A stretch of DNA of 64,000 nucleotides from Cyclaneusma minus (Eukaryota; Ascomycota; Leotiomycetes; Marthamycetales; Marthamycetaceae), in NCBI GenBank assembly GCA_037179335.1, contig JAKZHN010000032.1, forward strand, positions 62,001 to 126,000, read 5' to 3'. Made by a program: the position numbers and the translations under genes. Under the pieces are notes generated by a model. That model saw nothing but the letters and a program-made list of their open reading frames with translations, had not been told where the DNA came from and ran no database searches. Position 1 is the stretch's first letter. Every line of letters starts with the position of its first letter. Below, one piece after another: positions 43,448 to 55,600 of this stretch.

Positions 43448-44188
43448 ATGGTAAGCTCCAGCCGACAAACTGCACACTTCAGCTCTGCTAACTTGGTGAA
43501 ACTGCAGAGCTCACCCTTCTCCATCAATGGCGGCGCCTGCGTGGCCATGGTCGGCAAAGACTGTGTTGCCATAGCCTGCGATCTGCGTCTCGGACTGCAA
43601 GCCATGACCGTCTCCAACAACTTCCCCAAGATCTTCTCCTACGGCGACGTCTACCTGGGTCTCACCGGCCTGGCCACCGACGTGGCTACCGTCTCCGACC
43701 TGTTCCGCTACAAAGTCAACATGTACCGCCTGCGCGAAGAACGAAACATCTCGCCCTCGACTATGGCCAACCTGGTGTCTTCCAGCCTGTACGAGCGGCG
43801 GTTCGGGCCCTTCTTCGTCAGCCCGGTGATTGCGGGTCTGGATCAGAAGACTGGCAAGCCGTTCATCTGCGGCTTCGACTCGATTGGATGCATCGACTTC
43901 GCCAAGGACTTCATTGTGGCGGGAACGGCGAGCGACCAGCTGTTCGGAACGTGTGAAGGGCTTTGGGAGCCAAATTTGGTACGTTGCTGGAGTTTGCTGT
44001 GACGTGAAGATGCTGGGATCTGTGCTGACTTCCGCGTGTGATAGGAACCCGAGGACCTTTTCGAGACAATTTCACAGGCGTTGCTGAATGCGGTAGACCG
44101 AGATGCGTTGTCCGGCTGGGGTGCCCACGTATACATCATCGAGAAGGACAAGGTTACGAAGAGGTTATTGAAGGGTAGACAGGACTAG
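43448..44188 (+). CDS. PUP3: 20S proteasome subunit beta-3
   Basis: Non-catalytic beta-3 subunit of the 20S proteasome core. Exons 43448-43450, 43508-43978 and 44045-44188 (205 aa, the same length as yeast Pup3). The first coding exon holds only the ATG; the second starts SSPFSINGGACVAMVGKDCV, so Ser-Phe-Ser-Ile-Asn-Gly-Gly follows directly, as in all beta-3 subunits. DLRLGLQAMTVSNNFPKIF and YGDVYLGLTGLATDV are family signatures. There is no propeptide or N-terminal Thr, consistent with an inactive beta subunit. The C-terminus VTKRLLKGRQD is conserved. Confidence 0.96.
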
Positions 44189-44618
44189 ACGATTGATGAT
44201 TGGGGATTATGGGATACATTTGACGAGGGCCACGGCGTCATCTCTGTAACAACACTCGGCTTCAGCAACGCAGATCAAGACAAGACCAAACGAATCTTGA
44301 TGCTTCTTTCCATTGAACTACAGCAGAGTCCGAACCCCCTCTGCAATGACTAGGTATCCCCAGTGAGTAACAGTATGCTCGAAGATAGGAATATTCTAAA
44401 TCCTCGAGGATGCTCAAAAGATCAGAAGGAGCGACGAAATCCCAGCTTACTGAAAACAAATGACATTCTGAAATATCAATCTGACAGCTGACTACTGCCA
44501 CACGTTTGAATCCAGGAAGGTGGTGCAGACTTGTCGTCCCAATGTAGCCTTGAGACGCCTAGAGTTCCTGGGATCAGTTGATGTATAGACACAGTATCTC
44601 TCCAGATATTACTGGCCT
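44189..44618. other. Convergent intergenic region with faint repeat traces
   Basis: 430 bp between PUP3 and the small minus-strand gene. At about 44349-44423 there are AATATTC/GGATGCTC words recalling the 19-bp repeat, too diverged to be sure. Confidence 0.35.
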
Positions 44619-45101
44619 TCAATGGCGGCCAGAATTCAACAATCTTGCTGCCCTTTCCAGCCTCTCTCTCCGTTTCTCCAAAACACCCTTCCCCTTTCCA
44701 TCACTACTCTCCATCTCAGCTTCCAAGCTCTCGTCCCCATCCTCTCCCTCCTTGGGCTTCGCCGCAGCATCGAATGCCTCATCAAAATCATACATTCTCG
44801 TCTTCAGACCTGTCTCCGTTTCTCTCCTCTTCGTCCCTTTCCCCAGAAATCGGGCCCAAAGACCCTTCGGATGCTTGCCACAGGACGCATCAGAAAGGTT
44901 GCCCATCACCGATTTCTCCGACAACGACGGAGTACTATCCACCGTATCCAACACCTCGGCGACTTCCCATCGCCAAATCTCCACCCTCTTCATATGCTTG
45001 TCCTTGCTTGCACTCATCTTCGGGTGGACGCGGGTTGGTAGGGTGTTCAGTGAAGTGTGGAGGACGAGGGCGTGGTCGAGGGGCGCGAGAAGACGAGCCA
45101 C
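44619..45101 (-). CDS. Hypothetical protein, charged, 5' end uncertain
   Basis: No family recognised. The frame from 45101 encodes 160 aa that look protein-like: an amphipathic start (LLAPLDHALVLHTSLNTL), VHPKMSASKDKHMKRVEIWRW, and a Lys/Glu-rich, probably coiled-coil tail (VLEKRRERLERAARLLNS). The open frame extends upstream of the first Met as ENWLQLWNSVARLL, directly after a good acceptor TTTTCCAG at about 45144, so a 5' exon probably exists. An upstream frame with RFFTSTPAQ could supply it and would suggest a mitochondrial presequence, but no donor site could be fixed. Coordinates are therefore a minimum. Confidence 0.45.
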   Translation of the reverse strand: MARLLAPLDHALVLHTSLNTLPTRVHPKMSASKDKHMKRVEIWRWEVAEVLDTVDSTPSLSEKSVMGNLSDASCGKHPKGLWARFLGKGTKRRETETGLKTRMYDFDEAFDAAAKPKEGEDGDESLEAEMESSDGKGKGVLEKRRERLERAARLLNSGRH

Positions 45102-45894
45102 CGAGTTCCAGAGTTGCAGCCAATTTTCCTGGAAAACATGTGTAGTAAGATTGGGTCAGGGAAGTTGAGTTGAGGTTTTCCGTGACCGCTTGTGCCGGCG
45201 TGCTTGTGAAGAAGCGATGTGTAGAATGGTGGGTTGTTGCGATTTTTGCCTTGGGAGAGGGCAGCTTGAGGTCTTGGGGATGGATACATGTACATCTGGC
45301 GGATTTCTGATCTTTGAAGTTAAAACTCAATCGTGGGTTTATGGATTTTTCAAGCGCGGAAATATGATGTGGGTCGAGGACAGCGCTGATATCTCAGAGC
45401 GAAGAGTGCAGGATTACTGCCAACCAGAGACTGGAGGTGTCCGTGTCCATCAAACTCAGGTTCAGTAGACAACAACCAGTTAGTGACATTGCCGGTAGCC
45501 TATGGCCATCCCGACCCGCAAAAACTATCGTAGCATCTCGTGTATGGGAACCTTCAAAACTGGTGGTGGTAGCGAGGTGGATTAGAGTTTGAACTTGACG
45601 AGCTTGCGGAGAAAGTCCGGAAGGTGCACAAAGTACGAATCAGAAGATGAAATTTGACAGAATGGCGCGGAGAGATCTTACGCAGTCCAGTGGCAACGAC
45701 CACGAAAGTCACATATTCGCGCTGTCCTCACAAGAGCTGAAGTGGACGAGAAGTAGTTCATTGGTGAGGGCTATCTATGGCCATGTCCTTTCCCATTTCC
45801 GTGGCAAGGCGTTGCGCATCATAAAAGCCCTTTTCCATCCTTAAACCGGGTATTCCACCATGATCAAGGCAACATGAGTATTTCGTGAGACCAT
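45102..45894. other. Between the hypothetical gene and RPL36
   Basis: 793 bp. The left 250 bp may contain the missing 5' exon of the hypothetical gene. The remainder holds its promoter and the RPL36 3' untranslated region; nothing else was recognised. Confidence 0.35.
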
Positions 45895-46446
45895 TTAGTG
45901 ACCGGCTCTTCTCGACTCAGCAATGACACGCTGGAGCTCGTCAACCTTGCGCTTGGCACGACCGAAAGTACCGAGCTATTTCAACTGTCAGCGACTGCAT
46001 CCTCAGCAGGCAGGAGACTCGGATCAATCAACATACCCTCTTCTTGGCGAGCTTCCTTGCGCGCTTGTCCTTGGAGTTCCTCAACAATTCAATGACACGA
46101 CGCTCGTAGGGGGCAAGTCTGTTCGCAGCACCGTCAGCACACGTCCCGATTGGCAGCGCAGCAGCCCAGTAGTTCTCCCACAGCAGGGCGACGTACCCAG
46201 AGACTTCCTTGACGATCTCGCGCACGAAAGCGGTTCTCTTGGAGAGGTGGCCCTTGGTGCGGGAAGGCTTCTGCTTGATCTCGCGGGCCTCGGTCTTCTG
46301 TAGAGTGGGAAAAACGGATTAGCTCCGGTCCATCGACTTCTTCAAAAGAAGTGATCCTCCAAGAGGTGAGACGGGAGAGGACGACATACGTGGCCGCGGT
46401 TGAGACCAATGGTCAGGCCGGTGCGCTCGGCTTGTTCTTTCGCCAT
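45895..46446 (-). CDS. RPL36: 60S ribosomal protein eL36
   Basis: Component of the large cytosolic ribosomal subunit. Exons 46390-46446, 46197-46297, 46037-46118 and 45895-45975 (106 aa), introns of 92, 78 and 61 nt. The spliced protein starts AKEQAERTGLTIGLNRGHKT, then SRTKGHLSKRT, FVREIVKEVSGLAPYERRV and ELLRNSKDKRARKLAKKRLG, all diagnostic of eL36. Each of the four short exons is needed for an unbroken family match. Strongly basic, as expected. Three introns in so short a gene is typical for filamentous fungi. Confidence 0.96.
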
Positions 46447-47005
46447 CGTGAGCTGGTCGATGGTTGTCGTGGGTTGTCGATGGGAGGGAGAGAAGATGTC
46501 AACTTGCGATATTCAGATTTGTGGGTGGGTCGGGGCTAGCGCGTGCCAAGACTTCTCTAACCGAGGCCTGGCAGCCTAGTTGGTAAGGCAGCGGCGGAGG
46601 ATATTTTGGGACGTGCACGTTGATATTGGTGTCTCCAGAGGCGAACGGCGCCGCTGCGAATGATCTTGCTTACGATAGTCAAGAGCGCCTAGGTGTTGTA
46701 GGCAGGAATTGCGTGCGTGTCCAAGGGAATAAATTCAAGCACAAACCCGCGCCACTCATGAAGCCACTCCTCCTCCGTTCCTCCTATCTCACTATTTCAC
46801 AGTTCGCCGTTCTCCGCCTTCTGTGACCGCTCTCTTTCGATGGTGATCCGAACTATTCTGGTGTAACATCGACTTCACTTTCCTTGCAACTGCCTTCTCT
46901 GAATTTCCTTGTTGAATTCGGAACTTGACATCTGATGCTCAGTCAAGCTCTTCTTGTAATCTTGCAGAGCCGGACAAAGTCCTCCTTGCTGGACTGAAAA
47001 TCACG
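46447..47005. promoter_or_regulatory. Divergent promoter region, RPL36 and ECM29
   Basis: 559 bp between opposite starts, holding both promoters. The ECM29 side has pyrimidine-rich tracts (46755-46900). No named ribosomal-protein or proteasome element was recognised. A D-arm-like word near 46575 was considered and rejected as a tRNA. Confidence 0.45.
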
Positions 47006-50000
47006 ATGGCTACCGCAGCCCCCACCGAAGCTCGCGAGTTGGACCTCGTGGGCAAGGTCGAGATGCGTATAGCCCTGGCCAAGGACGACAAGCTCGAGAA
47101 CCTGCTTAAGACCTATCTTGCCCCCTTGCTCTTGAAATTGGCTAGTGACCATGCGAGCGTCAGAAACAAGGTGGTCTCGACGTGCCAACACATCAAAGTC
47201 CGCCTCAGTGGCAATCAGTACGTCTCTCGGCCCCCTGAGTCGATTTGTACGCTAACTACTTTCCCCTTGATAGAGCTGTGGTACTGCCCGTGGCAGCCTT
47301 GTTGAAACAGTACAATGAGAATCCTGACTCTGCCATGGTCCGGCATTTCGATCTCATGTTCATACAACATAGCATCGGAAAGCTTCCACTCAAGGTTAGT
47401 TTCTCAATTGCTGTCTCTTGAAAGCGATTCCTGATTCGTCGTCTAGGAACAAACAGAACTTCTGCCCTCACTCGTCCAGGGTCTCTCAAGGGATGCTGGA
47501 AAGCCAACATGTGCCACAATTTTCAATCTCTTTCTTCGTGTTCTATCTCGCTTTCGGCTTCCTTCAAGGGGCACAAAAGAGGACTCGGAGCTCAGGGAAC
47601 TGTTTGGCTTCAACGAGCGTCCAGATGATGCTGAATTCGTTGCTCAGCGACTGGGCAAGCTCATTCTACTAGTTCTGAACCGGCGAGCGCCAGCACCATC
47701 CGCGAATGCTCCAGCGGAAGGTCTCACAGTGGAAGAGTACGGGTTCCTGACACTGAACGGCAAGCCAGAGGTTTGGGATCCTACAGCTTCTGAAGGACTG
47801 AGTCTACCCGAAACGAAAAGAACAGCCTTGTCGTTTCTGGCCAGTGGAGCTTTCACCGACAAGGAACGATTCTTACCGGGCCTGTTTGCTTCAGCTGACA
47901 CGAACAGTCGCATATCAGAACTCGGCGAGGATTTATTCAAACGCGTCAACGTGGATCTTGAGGACCCGAACCTCGTTAGCCAGCTCTTTCACTTTTATTT
48001 CGGGGTCAAACGAGCTTTGCAAACCCGGATACTGGCTCTGTTGACGAAGTCTGCGAAGTCTACCGCATTTGATGAACAAATCATTAAGTTAGTTACTCTA
48101 GGCATGCAAGGCGAACAGTCCGAGACTGGAGCAAGCCTAGGCTTAGAGACACTCAAATTCCGCAGAGCCATGTTCAATTACGTCAACTGGGTTTCGCGAG
48201 TAGCTGAGAGAAAGCACCTCGAGAAAATGGCGCCTACCCTTGTTGCTCAATTTAGGAGCTACATAGAGGAACAAGGATGGCCTTCACCGGAGGACCGGTC
48301 AGTCGACGCGGCTTCTCTACGAGCTCTGGCCTACGAGACCATAGGATCCATGGCCAAGACTACTCCAAGTCTTGTACTCAACTCGGACCTGTCATTAGTT
48401 CGATGGCTATTCAGGTCTCTGACAGAAGAAGGGTCGGCAGATACCATGTTCGTAAGCATCGAAGCAGCACTCGCAAGTCTGCTAACCGCATTTGCACCGC
48501 CCCTCGAACCCAGACTGAAAGGAGAGCTACGCTCCTTATTACTCCATTATGTTACGTTACAAGAACGAGACGAAATCCGTCGGAGCGCTCGTTTTGTTAC
48601 TGTCCGATGGGCCAATCGCTGTCTCGAGTACGACGATGTCGTAGGACGATGGATCGATATCCTCGCAATAGGGGGTCAGCCAGGAGACAAGAGCGACGTT
48701 GTCGAGGAGGGCAATAAAGGACTTGTAAGTCGGAACTCCTATAGTTGATACTCACTCGAGCTAACAAAGTCTCAAGGACCCTTATTGGTACCGCCTGATT
48801 AATTCCTCGAGCTCTCCCGAAGCGCGTGAACTGCCTCTTCCGGCGGATTTGATACTCGCTTTCTTCACTGACCTCGGCAGCACAAAACTGCGGAGTTCAA
48901 ATGATGTGAATACGGAGATGGATGTAGATGAAGTGCCAGTTTTCAGGAATTTCTCGGGGACGAAAGTCAAGTCGTTCACTCACGCAGTGAGCTATTGTCG
49001 AGAGATTTTACTTCTCCGGGCTTTAGAGGGCACAGAGGTCATCACTGCCATAGACGCGGACTGGCAACGACAATTAGACGTCCTCCTTCGGTCTGACCAC
49101 CGCTCTCGAACAGCGATACGCGAATACATGATCAGCATGGACGATAGTGCTGTATCGGTATTCCTAGAGGCGGCCCTGGAGGGCATGCTCCGCTTCGATG
49201 GCGCTGAGTTCAAGGACTGCGGTAAAGCTTTCATCGACATCGCTTCCTTGGCCCCCGAAGAATCGATTGGGAGGCTTGCCCGTCGCGGCAAAGAACTGAT
49301 CCCAGCTATCAAATCCAATAATACTGCAACTAGGTTTATCGCAGCACAAGCATTCGGAATCCTTCTCGCTCACCCTTCTGTCAATGTGGACGATCTGAGC
49401 CATTGCGTTCAAGTCATGCTTCAAGACATACAACCCTGGGCTGAGGCTATTGGATCCGAGGCAAACAAAACACACGGCTGCGTTCTTGCTTTGGGCTATG
49501 TCTTAAGCAGATCAGTCTATTATTGCAGGGACAAAGAGATGGAGGAGTCCCTCATTCAGACTTCCGTCACACAAATCCTCGACGTTCTGATCAATTCAAA
49601 AGACAAGTCTATGAATGAAGCTGTGTTCACAGCCATCAACCAGTTAGGAACATCATGCATTCTTACCGAAACACGGATCAAGGCGACACCACACTCTGTG
49701 TCAGATGTTATCAGCAAATTGGAATCAGAGGCAAAGAAGGCAGACGAGAAGGCTATATCTGCTCTGGGTCACCTAGCAATTTCCTTCGAAGACGAGCCTG
49801 ACTCAGCCTCTGAAAGTGGCCTCTCAACAACCATTAAGAACCTTTATGCTCTTTCCGACGTCCGCCAAGCAGAAACCCATTTCACTATTGGAGAGGCGCT
49901 AAGCTGCGCGTGCGCTCGATGGCAGTCTGATTCCGTGATGTTCTCTCTAGACGTTGACTCGGGTTTCGTTGGACCAGCAAAACGGCCCTCGACGTTGAAG

Positions 50001-52682
50001 TCTTTAATGGACAAGCTTCTTACTGACTCTAAGACCACAAAACCCTCGCTCAAGAAGGCGTCTGGGATCTGGCTGTTCTGTTTGATTCAATTTTGCGGTC
50101 AACTGGAAGAGATTCAAGGACGTTTACGAGAATGTCAAGCCGCTTTCATGGGTCTGCTTTCTGCTCGAGACGATCTCGTACAAGAGACCGCCTCTCGTGG
50201 TCTATCGCTCGTCTATGAGCAAGGAAGCAAAGAGCTGAAAGAACGTCTGGTTAGTGATCTAGTCTCTACTTTCACTGGCACAGGAGCCAAGATCGAGGTC
50301 GACAATGACACGGAACTCTTTGAACCGGGCGCTCTACCTACAGGCGAGGGTCAGTCTGTGACCTCATACAAAGACATAATGTCTCTTGCTGCTGAAGTAG
50401 GAGACCAAACTTTGGTCTACAAATTCATGTCCCTGGCTTCCAACGCTGCAACGTGGTCGACACGCGCAGCTTTTGGCAGATTCGGACTGAGCAATATTCT
50501 GTCAGAAACCGAGGTCGATCCTAAGCTGTATCCTAAGCTATATCGATACAGATTCGACCCGAACTCGAATGTGCGACGCTCTATGAATGATATCTGGAAT
50601 GCGCTCGTCAAAGACTCGAGTGCTACCATTGACAAGCATTTCGACGCTATCATGGACGACTTGCTCAAAAACATCCTGGGTAAGGAGTGGCGGACTAGAG
50701 AAGCAAGCTGTGCAGCGATTGCAGATCTTGTCCAAGGCCGCCAATTTGAGAAATACGAGAAATATCTCAAGGACGTCTGGGCAGTTGCTTTCAAAGTGCT
50801 TGACGATATCAAGGGCTCTGTGCGAAAAGCCGCCTTATCCTTATGCCGAGTCTTGACTGGCATTCTTGTACGACAACTCGAAGCTGGCACGTCTTCTAAG
50901 CACGCACAGGCTATGTTAAAGGAGGTTCTCCCATTTCTGTTATCGAGCCAGGGGATGGAAAGCTCCGCAAAAGAAGTCCAGCTCTTTGCTCTGGCAACAG
51001 TGATCTCTCTGATCAAGAATGGTGGAAAAGCGCTGCTGCCATTCATTGCCGACCTCGTGGAACAATTGCTTGGACTGTTGAGCACCATTGAGCCTGCTGA
51101 GTTGAACTATCTTTACCTCAATGCGTCCAACTACGGTACGACAGAAGAGGAGATTGACTCTGCTCGGAGCAGGATGGTCTCTCACTCTCCACTAATGGAT
51201 TCCATCGAGCGCTGCCTAGATCTGGTCGACGAAGACACCATGAAAAGTGTGGCAGCTCGTCTTGAATCTGTCATCAAGACCGCAATCGGTATGCCGACAA
51301 AAGTTGGCTGTGCAGGCTTGTTGGTCAGTCTCTCGACTCGACACTCGCTACTCTTCCGTGCTCATGCAGACACCTCCTTGAAAGCCATCGAGAAAGCCAT
51401 ACTTGACCGCAACGCTACTGTCAGCGCAGCCTACGCGCGCTCTGCCGGCTATCTCGCCCGTCTTGGCTCCGAAAAAGCCTTGCTACGCCTCGGCACCTTC
51501 TCAATGAATCTTTACTTCAGCGCCGAGGACGAGGCCCACCGTCAAGTATCTGCTGACATCTTGTATGCATTCTCGAAGTTCGCTACAGACAGATTTAACT
51601 CCATGTCATCAGAATACCTACCTTTCGTCTTCTTTGCCAAACATGACTTCGATGACCATGTCAAGGAGCAATTCAAAAAGACGTGGGACGAAAACGTGGG
51701 CGGCAGTAGAGCGGTCCTGCTTTACCTGAAAGAGATTGTGCAGCTGGCGAAAGAGAACTTGGACTCACAGCGATGGACCATCAAGCATTCTGCAGCGCTC
51801 AGTATCGCAGAAGTTGTCATGTCTGCTGGTGACTCCATTAGCGCAGCAAATAGCGAACTTATCTGGCCTGCGCTGGAAAAGGCTCTCGCATTAAAGACAT
51901 TCGACGGCAAAGAGGAGGTATTGAAAGCCTTCGTAGCCTTTGTGAAAGCGGGCACTGCATACTGGATTGGCAATGACACTCTGAAAGGTCAACTGAACAA
52001 GATCGCGATTCGCGAAGTCAAGCGCAACAACACAGCCTACCGTCCGCATGCTTTTGCTGCCCTGGGCGAATACAGCGCCGCTCGAACGGACCTTGACCTT
52101 TTCGAAGACGTGTACAAAGTCATCCAGCCTGTTTTGGAGGAGCTGTGTGATGCGGAGAAGATGGATATGGACGAGGACGCTAAGGGGCACAAGTCGAAGA
52201 ACACCAACACCATCACAAAGGGGGTCGATGCGCTGTTTCGCGCTGTCAACACGGCCACGAGTGCGCCTGAGAATCCTATGCCCCATATCGTCCAGCTTGC
52301 GGAACTCTTGAAGCCCACTCTTCAGTCGCCGGATGCCGATGTGGGAACAAGAACGGCGCTGTATGAGAGGGCCAAGGCGATGTTTGTGGGATTGAAGGAG
52401 AGCAGGCGAGAGGCGGAGGCGGAGAAGCTGGCCGTTGCAAGGGCCTATTTTGAGCTGCTGGAGCTGGCGAGCGGTGCCGGGGCAGAGACCGTCAGGGTCA
52501 AGCGGGTGGAAGCAGCAGAGGCGGTTGTGCTAGCTGTTAAGAGTGGAGTGTTTGGAGGTGGAGGAGAGGAGAGAGCAGCAGTGCTGGTGCGGATGAAAGG
52601 CATGGTTAAGGAGGCGAGAGAGCACGAGCGAGCGTTGGGGGTGCAGAAGGCGATGGATCGGGTTCTGGCTTTGCTGGACTGA
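47006..52682 (+). CDS. ECM29: Proteasome scaffold/adaptor Ecm29 (HEAT repeats)
   Basis: Large HEAT-repeat protein that binds the 26S proteasome, tethering core and regulatory particle and acting in quality control. Exons 47006-47217, 47274-47394, 47447-48724 and 48777-52682 (1838 aa; yeast Ecm29 is 1868). The N-terminal domain carries HFDLMFIQHSIGKLPLKEQ across the third junction and VVLPVAALLKQYNE across the second, both conserved in Ecm29. Repeated helical pairs follow over the whole length. Typical elements are KEWRTREASCAAIADLVQGR and VRKAALSLCRVLTG. The C-terminal region shows AHRQVSADILYAFSKFATDRF and EVLKAFVAFVKAGTAYW. The 3.9 kb last exon is the largest in the window. The start is the first ATG after an in-frame stretch without Met. 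Confidence 0.96.
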
Positions 52683-55600
52683 GAAACGCTGTAATGGGTG
52701 ACAGATGCAGTGCTGTCATGCTATGCTAGAAGCTATGCTCATGCCATCGGCAGGGTTCCAGGTGGAGTACGAAAGTACCTAGGCTACAGAGCTCGTCAGA
52801 CCCAGCCGCTATCCAGGCGGTTCTAGGAGAAACGAAGTTCGTTATATTGAACACAGACTTGATATGCACGGCTGCTTTTATGTGATTTTCGTCAAATTTA
52901 CATGTAATTATGTTATGGTTTGCTGATCTGCGGGACGGGCCACGGGGAGCTTGCCAAGCATGCAGATCCCACGTGTACCCTGGATCATGGGTATAAGATA
53001 GCTGGACTTTTCGAGAACCGCCGTGCTAATAATAATAATATAGTTCAGTTCTGGGCCCGGACTTTGGCGGACTGGAGGCTCAGGTCACAGAGTTTTGACG
53101 GAAATGTATGTACGATGACAGATGTCGGATGAGCTTAGCTAGACGGCAGGCAACGTAAGGGGTTGATTCCGACGTCAGGTAACTGGAAAGCAGACCATAA
53201 GAGCTATAAAACTAAGAAGCAACGAGCGAAAGGGGTAGGAAATCATCGGACTCTTGAAGCTGGAGCGACTCGTAACACACGTAATCGACGTTCGGCTTGT
53301 ATTTTGCTCTGATGGTCGGTTTTGAGTTCTCTTCTAGCCCATGCAGCCGAATTGAGAGCTCGGTGTAGTTGTGTAGCCGTAGGGCATCTCCAATTCTCAG
53401 TTGTTGACTCAGGTCGCTGTCGTTGAGACGTCCTAATGGCGGTGTGCAGGGGATTACAGCACCTGTATATCATAGGCACCGTTGGTAAAGAGCGTCTCTT
53501 AGACCGTACTTAGACGGCACCGACAATCGAAACGGGCAGGTATCTTTCGAAGTCGACTGCGCGCGACATAGCCAAACTGAGATGAGGGATCCGGTGGGGT
53601 TCATTGGCTGGAGAAAACCCTAGTCCGCCCGAGATACCTGAATACCTAAGATCGACATTGTACGTTCGGCGATATATCAATGATATATGATACGTTTTTT
53701 CTGTGACAGGGAATTTAAGTTGACAGACCTTGTATACTAAAATTGAACAGGTAATTTTTCCGAGGCAACAATAACAAACCTTCACAAATATAAGACCTAC
53801 TCCGGCTCCACTCAACTTCATTCAGCGTGGCAAGGGTGCTGGGAGCGCCGGCAAAGCTTTGCCATCTCCCAGTCCACATCTCGAGAACGAACTTCGCCAT
53901 GATCTGAACGAACAGCCCTGAGAGAATTGTGATTGAACGACGTAGTAGAATGTCGACTTCGTGCAAGGGAACGACGGTGTGGTGTTTTCAGTGAGTCAAA
54001 TTTCGAGTACGTCGTGACGATAGGTGCTGACGGATGTCAAGCCGCGCGAAAAACCAAGAACCATCTGCACTTCAAGGCCTAGCCACTCGAACTCCAATCT
54101 CGACGAAATGATGAAAGCACTCGACTGTTAAACTCGGCCAACTTGAAATATCGATGCAAAGCGAAAGTATCGCAAAGGAATCGCTGCCGCACCGACCGTC
54201 CGATGAGAAAAGGGGTTTCCTTTGAAGTGGTGCTTTCACAGTGCCAACATGCACTCGACTCGCCGTTGGCAAAGCACGACGGTTCGGCGATGCTGGACTG
54301 TTGACTGAGGCCAACATCTGCGTTCAGGACTCTCCTGGAAGCCGATTTGGGGTGTCTCGAAGGCGTCCCTGAAAGCAATGTCGTGGTGACGATGGCTGGC
54401 GGCCCGGATGTCGGACAAAAGTTCGGTGGCGACGGGATGGTGAATTGATGCGAACATAGTCGACTCCTCGTGGGATACAGGCTGACTTTATTCTGGATAT
54501 GAAGAGCCGAGAATTTATCGCATCGCCGGCGAATACGGATCAGCAGACAGTCTTGGGCGTCCAGTCTGCTGGAGCCTCTGAGACTGAGGCGTGGATGGCC
54601 CTGGTGGCCCCACTTGGCGAAGGCTACAACAACCATTAACCTAGCACGTCCAGCCGCTAAGGACAGTCTGTATCTCAGCCAAAGACGCGTGGAGAAGGAG
54701 TTCAGTCAAGGAGCAACATAAGCGACATACGATCGAAAGGGCAGAAAGGAGCGAAGACGGATGATTCGAAATGCGGGCGCTGGGCAGAGGCCAAGCCTAA
54801 CTACATGTAGCTCCCGAGAGGCCGCTCTGACTTCAACTCCTCTTGCAATCTCCAACATTTCCCAGCCACCAGAAACCCGGGCCGCCATCAATAGCACGGG
54901 TTGCAAGCTGGAACGAGGCTCCGAGTCTCCACTTCGGCATCGGATAGGGAAAGGTAAGGAGAGGGCTTGAGAGAAGAAGGCGGGTGCTACCAACACCGGG
55001 CGTCTCAGCCTGGCCGTCATGCTCGCGGCCTTACGTGATGGAAACAGATTCCGGCACCCGGGATGCTGCTTCGTTCCTCGGGAGACTCGCGCTGAGCCTC
55101 ACAACGGCCTCGGACTTGAAGAAGGCCTGCTGCCGCTTCATTGGAGGAGCCGGATTGCTTGGAAGATGTCGTTTCAGGAAATACTGGAGCCATATAAACG
55201 CATGATAAGGCTTGATCTGCTTCTGTCCACGTGTAGTCGCTTCCAGTCGATCTCGAGGCCGCTGTGGAAGGCTTGGGTATTGCCCGGACTTCTAAGAGAG
55301 CGTCTTTTCGCCGACGAGCAACGACGAGCAGCTCAATCCAGCTTTCCAGCTAGCCTGCCTCTGCCCGAGGTACCTCTTAGTTGTAGGCTTCACCAAGGCC
55401 TCCCGCAACCCGTCGCTCACGTTTTTGCCATATGTTCGTTGACGCTCTCCGTCACCCTATGTCGACAGGCTCTCGGCCTCGACTGCCAGAAACGGGACAT
55501 AGTGTGAGAGACTTTTGCTGGGATTCTACGCCGTTGACATGCAGTGGTCGGTGTGTGGGCATCGCTGCTGCAGCCCAAGCATACCCCTTGGTACTTCTTG

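Noticed and set aside
46560..46640. tRNA-like start with a D-arm word TAGTTGGTAAGGC
   Set aside because: No B-box or T-arm follows and no acceptor stem can be paired, so a chance match.
54079..54636. 185-codon minus-strand open frame in the gene-poor block
   Set aside because: Low-complexity Ser/Arg composition, no conserved motif and no plausible flanking exons.
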